This document shows positions 59,409 to 64,000 of a stretch of DNA of 64,000 bases, one piece after another. Under the pieces are notes generated by a model. It did no database searches. It was not told the origin of the DNA and saw nothing but the letters and a program-made list of their open reading frames with translations. The stretch is from Microbacterium sp. SL75 (lineage in GTDB: Bacteria; Actinomycetota; Actinomycetes; Actinomycetales; Microbacteriaceae), in contig NZ_CP113067.1 of assembly GCF_026625865.1 (NCBI RefSeq), forward strand, positions 2,418,001 to 2,482,000, read 5' to 3'. Both the position numbers and the translations under genes were made by a program. Position 1 is the stretch's first letter. Every line of letters starts with the position of its first letter.

Positions 59409-61406
59409 GTGGCCGCTGCATCTCCTCTCGTTCCCACCCCGACGCTTCCGCTGACGTCGGGTCTGCGTCGACCTCGACGCTGGACCGTCGGCCTCGCCGC
59501 CGTCGGACTCGTCGCGCTCGCCCTCACAGGGTGGCAGGTATGGGCGGGGGCTCCGAGCGAGTACTACGCCTCCATCGCGCTGTCGATGAGTCGCTCGTGG
59601 TCGAACTTCTTCTTCGGAGCCGTCGACCCCGCCGGCACCGTGACGCTCGACAAGATCCCCGGGTCGTTCTGGATCCCGGCGCTCTTCGTGCGCGCCTTCG
59701 GGTACTCGGCGTGGGCGGTGATCCTGCCGAACGCGTTCGCGGCGGTCGCCGCGGCACTCGTCGCCGCCTTCGCCGCACGACGCGTGGCAGGGGAGCGCGC
59801 CGGGCTCATCGCCGGCGCGGTGGTTGCCGTGACGCCCATCCTGGTCGCGGTCGCGCGCTCGAACCAGCCCGAGACGTTCTTCGTGCTCGGTCTGTCGCTG
59901 ACGGCCTGGGCGGCGGTGCGCGCCGTTCAGGCGCGCAGTTTCGGGTGGCTCATTGCCGCGGGCGCCCTGATCGGCCTGTCGTTCCAGTTCTACGAGCTCG
60001 AGGCCTGGGCGGTCTGGCCGGCACTGGCCGCCGCATACCTGTGTACCCGGCAGCCGTGGTCTCGACGCATCGGTCACCTCGCGCTCGCGGGTGCGGTGAG
60101 CCTCGCGGCCTCGCTGTGGTGGGTCGCGATCGTGTCGCTCATCCCCGCGGGAAGCCGGCCCTACATCGGCAGCACACTCACGAACAACCCGTGGGAGATG
60201 GTGTTCGGCTACAACGGCCTGGGCCGGTTCTCGGCGACCGCCGACAGCGGTGCGTACGAGTCGTTCACCCCTCCGTTCTCGGGAGAGCCCGGGGTGCTGC
60301 GCCTGTTCAACGCCCAGCTCGCGGGGCAGGTGGCGTGGCTCGTTCCGGCCGCCGTCATCGCTCTCGTCGTCCTGTGGGTGCTGCGCTTCTCGCGACCGCT
60401 CACGGTGTTGCTGACCGTGTGGCTCGCCACCTTCGCCGCGATGTTCTCCGCCGTCGCGGGAATGCACCAGTTCTACACGGCATCGCTCGCGATACCCCTC
60501 GCCCTCGCCATCGGTACCGCGCTCGCCGTGGCTCATCGCGCGGGCAGGGTGTGGCCGCAGATCGCGATCGTGGCCTCCGCGGGGGCGACGGCTCTCGGCA
60601 TCGGCATCTCGACCGGCGGATACAGCGTGCCCGTCTCGATCGCTCAGGCCATCGCCGCCGTGATTGCAATCGTGCTGCTGTCGACACGCCACCGTAGGCG
60701 TCCGGTCACCACCGTCGCGCTGATGATCGGGCTGCTGCTGACCCCGGCCGTCTGGTCGGCGGTCACCGTCGCCCACCCCAACTCGATCAATCCCGTCGCG
60801 GGAGGGGTATCGGAGACCTCGGGTTTCGGTGGCCGGGGCTTCGGCGGCGGAGATTTCGCCGGCGGGATGCCGACCGGCGGACGCGGCAGCCAGGGACTCG
60901 GCGCCGCACACGGGGGAGGAGGAACGCCGGGCCAGGGGTTTGGGCAGGGATCCGGCCCTGCGACGGCGCCCGGCGGCTCGGCCTCGGGGCACGCGCGCGG
61001 GGGAGCGGGCGGAGCGCCGACCGGCGGCGCAGGCTTCGGCGCCGGTGGCGGCGAGGACAGCGACGCTCTCGTCTCGTGGCTGCAGGCCCGCGGTACGGGA
61101 TCCACGTATCTGGCCGCGACCTTCGGGGCGCAGTCGGCGGCGCAGTTGATCATCGCCTCGGACGGCGGCTCGTTCCTGCCGATCGGCGGCTTCAACGGCA
61201 CCGACGATGTGCCGACCCTGCAGGCCTTCACCGCCATGGTCGACTCGGGCCAGGTGCGATACGTCATCGGCGGCGACCAGCGCGGCGGGGGCACGTCGAT
61301 GGCCGCCGCGGCCACGACCACCGCGTCGTCGCAGATCCGCACCTGGGTGACGCAGCACTGCGCCACCGACAGCTCCGCCCCCTCTACGGTCTACGACTGC
61401 GGCTGA
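59409..61406 (+). CDS. GT39 family glycosyltransferase with glycine-rich linker
   Basis: 665 aa. SEYYASIALSMSRSWSNFFF and DPAGTVTLDKIPGSFW mark the same ArnT/PMT-like family as the gene at 55485. About 11-12 helices are followed by a very glycine-rich linker (residues about 475-550, including GFGGRGFGGGDFAGG) and an extracellular domain (FLPIGGFNGTDDVPTLQAF). The linker is absent in the paralogue. GTG start supported by the -10 box. Acceptor and sugar unknown. Confidence 0.85.
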   Translation: MAAASPLVPTPTLPLTSGLRRPRRWTVGLAAVGLVALALTGWQVWAGAPSEYYASIALSMSRSWSNFFFGAVDPAGTVTLDKIPGSFWIPALFVRAFGYSAWAVILPNAFAAVAAALVAAFAARRVAGERAGLIAGAVVAVTPILVAVARSNQPETFFVLGLSLTAWAAVRAVQARSFGWLIAAGALIGLSFQFYELEAWAVWPALAAAYLCTRQPWSRRIGHLALAGAVSLAASLWWVAIVSLIPAGSRPYIGSTLTNNPWEMVFGYNGLGRFSATADSGAYESFTPPFSGEPGVLRLFNAQLAGQVAWLVPAAVIALVVLWVLRFSRPLTVLLTVWLATFAAMFSAVAGMHQFYTASLAIPLALAIGTALAVAHRAGRVWPQIAIVASAGATALGIGISTGGYSVPVSIAQAIAAVIAIVLLSTRHRRRPVTTVALMIGLLLTPAVWSAVTVAHPNSINPVAGGVSETSGFGGRGFGGGDFAGGMPTGGRGSQGLGAAHGGGGTPGQGFGQGSGPATAPGGSASGHARGGAGGAPTGGAGFGAGGGEDSDALVSWLQARGTGSTYLAATFGAQSAAQLIIASDGGSFLPIGGFNGTDDVPTLQAFTAMVDSGQVRYVIGGDQRGGGTSMAAAATTTASSQIRTWVTQHCATDSSAPSTVYDCG

Positions 61407-61424
61407 GACGGCGCTTTTCCGGTT

Positions 61425-61589
61425 GAGTGTCCACGACACTCCGGGTCCCGGGACGCGCGTGCGGCGTGCCTTGGACACTCGACGGAGGGCAACCGCCGCC
61501 CATGCATCTCGCGCACGTTCAGCCCGGGTACGTCGAGTGTCCAAAACACCCGGACGAATTCGAAATCTCTCCGGGTGTTCTGGACACTC
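61425..61589. repeat. pair of ~55-bp palindromes bounded by GAGTGTCCA
   Basis: GAGTGTCCA occurs at 61425 and 61535, and its complement TGGACACTC at 61472-61480 and 61581-61589, giving two palindromic units of 56 and 55 bases. In unit 2 the arms GAGTGTCCAAAACACCCGGA and TCCGGGTGTTCTGGACACTC pair at 19 of 20 positions. Unit 1 also has GAGTGTC-CAC-GACACTC at its left end. They lie between convergent genes and could act as terminators or be REP-like elements. Confidence 0.75.
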
Positions 61590-61592
61590 AAC

Positions 61593-61658
61593 GAGCGGGA
61601 GCGGGAGCGGGAGCGGGAGCGGGAGCGGGAGCGGGAGCGGGAGCAAGAGCGGGAGCGG
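61593..61658. repeat. GAGCGG hexamer microsatellite
   Basis: Eleven hexamer units: eight GAGCGG, one GAGCAA, two GAGCGG. It lies between the palindromes and the 3' end of the hydrolase gene. Copy number is likely to vary by slippage. Together with the palindromes it fills the 324-base gap 61407-61730. Confidence 0.9.
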
Positions 61659-61730
61659 GACACCCCGCGAGAGAACGCGGGATGCCGTCGGGACGGCGCC
61701 GCGGCAACTCCGCGCACCGCGGCTCGCGGC

Positions 61731-62522
61731 TCAGCGCCCCAGGAACTCCATGCCCGCTTCGCGGAACGTCCGAGCGCCGGGGGCATTCACGTGGTGGCGG
61801 CCCGGGATGTCGGCGAACTCACCCTGGGGGAGGAGCCCGGCCAGGTGCTTCGACTGGTCGTGGATGGGGTCTTCCGTTCCCGTGGCGATGAGCACGGGCT
61901 GCTGTGGGGGCGACGAGGGGTCGGGATCGGTCTCACCCAGGCGCATCCCCTCTGCGATCGCGACGAGCGCACGCAGGTCGTTGCCCGGCACGCGTTCGGC
62001 GAGCGAGACGTAACGCTGGGTCGTGGCATCCTGAACGGGTTCACCGTGGTCGAGGAATGCCCGAGCCTGGTCGACCTGCAGTCGCGCGAGAGGACGACCG
62101 TCCGGGATGCCGCCCAGAACCGCGCGCTCCACGTGTTCGGGGGCGTCGACGGCGAGCTGCCAGCCGACCCGCCCGCCGAGGGAGTAGCCGAGGTAGCGCA
62201 CCTGATCGAGGAGGTACGTGTCGAGCACGGCGACGAGGTCGCTGACGAGCGTGGGCATGGTGTACGACGCGGCGTCGTGCGGTTTCTCGCTGGCGCCGTG
62301 ACCGCGCTGATCCACCGCGATCACGCGGTAACCGGCGCGGAGCAGGTCGCGCACCCACCCGGTGTTGACCCAGTTGTCGCGGGTGCTCGAACCGAAGCCG
62401 TGGACGCACAGGACGGGATCTGCCTCGACGTCGCCCCACGAGTAGGTCGCGAGGCGCACGTTGTCGCCGACGATGACGAACTGCGCGGGAGGGACCTCGG
62501 TCAGGGCGGGAACGGCATCCAT
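61731..62522 (-). CDS. alpha/beta hydrolase
   Basis: 263 aa from ATG 62522 (an ATG 16 codons upstream is possible). It has the oxyanion-hole segment CVHGFGSSTRDNWV, the nucleophile elbow GYSLGG near residue 110, an acidic residue in TGTEDPIHD and the catalytic histidine in PGRHHVNAP. This is a generic small-molecule esterase/hydrolase; substrate unknown. Divergent from mug with 57 bases between the starts. Confidence 0.85.
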   Translation of the reverse strand: MDAVPALTEVPPAQFVIVGDNVRLATYSWGDVEADPVLCVHGFGSSTRDNWVNTGWVRDLLRAGYRVIAVDQRGHGASEKPHDAASYTMPTLVSDLVAVLDTYLLDQVRYLGYSLGGRVGWQLAVDAPEHVERAVLGGIPDGRPLARLQVDQARAFLDHGEPVQDATTQRYVSLAERVPGNDLRALVAIAEGMRLGETDPDPSSPPQQPVLIATGTEDPIHDQSKHLAGLLPQGEFADIPGRHHVNAPGARTFREAGMEFLGR

Positions 62523-62579
62523 TCCTCCGATCCTGGCAGAGCGCGCCGGCCCGCACCGCGTAGTGGTCATAGTGGTCTC

Positions 62580-63146
62580 ATGGGGTATACGCGCGCCGAA
62601 CTCGAGTCCTATCGGGATGCCACGAGGCCCGACCTCGTCGAGCCGGGCGTGCGATTGCTGTTCGTCGGCATCAACCCGGGCCTCTGGACCGCGGCGACCG
62701 GGACCCCGTTCGCACGCCCGGGCAACCGCTTCTGGCCGGCGCTGGTGAGGGCGGGGATCCTTCCGCGTCTGCCCGCCTACTCCGAGCCGCTCGGCGACGA
62801 GGACCGCCGCATGATCTTCGACGCGGGAGTCGGCGTGTCGAACCTCGTCGCGCGAGCGACCGCGCGAGCCGATGAGCTGTCACGGGAGGAGCTCCGGGCG
62901 GGTGCGGCGTCGCTCGTCGAGCGGGTCGCCGGGTGGCAGCCTCGGGCCGTCGCGGTCGTCGGGCTCACCGCCTACCGCCAGGGCTTCCAGCGGCCCCGCG
63001 CGGCCGCGGGGCGACAGGAGGAGTCGATCGCGGACGTCCCCACCTGGGTGCTGCCCAACCCCAGCGGGCTGAACGCCCACGACACCGTCGACTCGCTCGC
63101 TCGCGCGTACGCCGACCCGGCGCGGGCCGCGGGGGTCATCCGCTGA
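62580..63146 (+). CDS. mug: G/U mismatch-specific DNA glycosylase
   Basis: 188 aa. LLFVGINPGLWTAATGTPFA followed by RPGNRFWPALVRAG is the active-site region of the Mug/TDG family (NPG motif), and VLPNPSGLNAH is the second conserved loop. It removes uracil or ethenocytosine from mismatches, which matters in a GC-rich genome with many cytosines. The ATG gives the family N terminus; the frame is open upstream through the repeats but that is not coding. Confidence 0.93.
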   Translation: MGYTRAELESYRDATRPDLVEPGVRLLFVGINPGLWTAATGTPFARPGNRFWPALVRAGILPRLPAYSEPLGDEDRRMIFDAGVGVSNLVARATARADELSREELRAGAASLVERVAGWQPRAVAVVGLTAYRQGFQRPRAAAGRQEESIADVPTWVLPNPSGLNAHDTVDSLARAYADPARAAGVIR

Positions 63147-63187
63147 CGCGCGTCTCACGCCGCGGCGGAAGGTGTCACGATGGCAGG

Positions 63188-63586
63188 ATGCCGCCCACTC
63201 GACGCCGCACGATAGCCCTGTTCGCACTGGCTGCGGTGGTCGCCGCCGGGCTCGTCGTCCACCTCGTGCTGCCCTCGAACACCGCGACCGATATCGCCGG
63301 CGACGCGCTCTACACGGTCGCGGTCTACGCCGCGCTCGTGATGGTGCTCCCGCGCCTGCGCCCGTTCGTCGTCGGCCTGATCGCCGGGGGATGGAGCGTG
63401 GCCGTGGAACTCTTCCAGGCCACGGGAATCCCCGTCGACCTGGCGGAACGGTTCCGTCCCATCGCGCTCGTGCTCGGCACCGGGTTCGACGCACGCGACA
63501 TCGTCGTCTACGTGTGCGCGGCGATCGTCGCCGTCGGCGCGGATGTCGCCGTCGGACGCTCGCCGAGGCGCGAACCGCAACGATGA
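63188..63586 (+). CDS. DUF2809 family membrane protein
   Basis: 132 aa with four membrane helices. The segments LYTVAVYAALVMVLPRLRP and VAVELFQATGIPVDLAERFR are typical of DUF2809. Function unknown. A CACGAT box lies 6 bases before the ATG. Confidence 0.8.
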   Translation: MPPTRRRTIALFALAAVVAAGLVVHLVLPSNTATDIAGDALYTVAVYAALVMVLPRLRPFVVGLIAGGWSVAVELFQATGIPVDLAERFRPIALVLGTGFDARDIVVYVCAAIVAVGADVAVGRSPRREPQR

Positions 63587-63676
63587 GCGTCGACGTTCCT
63601 CCCCAGGGGATGACGCGGCCCGCCGTCAGCCGCTCACCGGTATCGTGACCACCTCGCACGACGGAGGGGAGCGGCG

Positions 63677-63973
63677 ATGAGAGTGCGGTTCGAGGGCGAC
63701 GTCTTCCGGTGGGAGGCGCGCAGCGACAGCGACTGGTACTTCGTCGCGCTGCCGCCCGAGCTCAGCGCGGAGATCCGTGAGACGCAGACGTATCGGCGCG
63801 GTTTCGGCGGGGTGCGGGTCGACGCCACGATCGGCGCCACGACCTTCCGTACCTCGATCTTCCCGCAGGCCGGGGGCGTCTACGTCCTGCCCCTCAAGCG
63901 TGCGGTGCGCGACGCCGAAGCCATCGACCCCGGGTCGTTCGTGCGCGTCGACCTCTTCGTGATCGACGCCTGA
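63677..63973 (+). CDS. DUF1905 domain protein
   Basis: 98 aa, a small beta-barrel-like domain. RFEGDVFRWEARSDSDWYFV and FRTSIFPQAGGVYVLPLKRA match DUF1905. GGGGAGCGGCG before the ATG serves as ribosome-binding site. Function of the family is not known. After the stop an ATG at 63983 could open another gene that runs out of the window; six codons are too few to judge. Confidence 0.82.
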   Translation: MRVRFEGDVFRWEARSDSDWYFVALPPELSAEIRETQTYRRGFGGVRVDATIGATTFRTSIFPQAGGVYVLPLKRAVRDAEAIDPGSFVRVDLFVIDA

Positions 63974-64000
63974 GCCGTGCCGATGCTGATCGCACTGGCC

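Noticed and set aside
61575..62579. Open frame through the hexamer repeats in phase with mug
   Set aside because: The repeat gives stop-free Arg/Glu runs by chance; Mug similarity begins only at the ATG at 62580.

Overview
The window is high-GC actinobacterial chromosome. Gene order (pheST, an argCJBDF...H cluster, tyrS, a parA-scpA-scpB-rluB-tyrA-cmk-der run), many ATGA-type start/stop overlaps, frequent GTG starts and many leaderless starts (TAnnnT box 6-7 bases before ATG/GTG) fit a Microbacterium-like member of the Microbacteriaceae. The genus is an inference; no rRNA gene or marker search supports it directly.

Layout. 1-3.6 kb: phenylalanyl-tRNA synthetase. 3.6-12.0 kb: structured RNA, then a 31-codon arginine-rich leader ORF just before argC-argJ-argB-argD-argF, a membrane protein gene and argH; argG and argR are not in the cluster. 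12.1-15.8 kb: satD-like regulator with membrane partner, tyrS, a DUF4184 membrane protein. 15.8-16.0 kb: REP-like palindromes. 16.0-22.7 kb: chromosome-segregation and housekeeping operon. 22.9-27.4 kb: DUF805, GNAT, NUDIX fusion, a 102-bp tandem repeat array, S4 protein, GNAT, tRNA-Pro and a small membrane protein. 27.4-38.5 kb: desaturase, hydrolase, oxidoreductase, LysR regulator, FAD dehydrogenase, ABC exporter with a divergent two-component system, pentapeptide and hypothetical proteins.

38.8-49.7 kb is an accessory region. It holds a 35-aa peptide gene, a barstar homologue, a WXG100-type polymorphic toxin (Ntox15-like C terminus) with a Tdi1/GAD-like immunity gene and an ankyrin gene, decayed copies of an immunity tail and of a membrane protein, a Na+/H+ antiporter, a MocR regulator, and a second type VII-style operon coding for a large WXG protein and a membrane protein. 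49.8-55.4 kb is a Wadjet-type (JetABC/MksBEF-like) SMC operon with no local jetD. 55.5-64 kb: two GT39 glycosyltransferases flanking a secreted GH5-CBM2 cellulase, palindromes with a hexamer repeat, an alpha/beta hydrolase, mug DNA glycosylase, and DUF2809 and DUF1905 proteins.

How parts work together: the arg genes make ornithine, citrulline and then arginine, and the leader ORF looks like a ribosome-mediated attenuator for them. ParA/ScpAB serve chromosome organisation, and JetABC probably acts on foreign or plasmid DNA. The toxin/immunity genes suggest contact-dependent competition using a type VII secretion apparatus that is not in this window.
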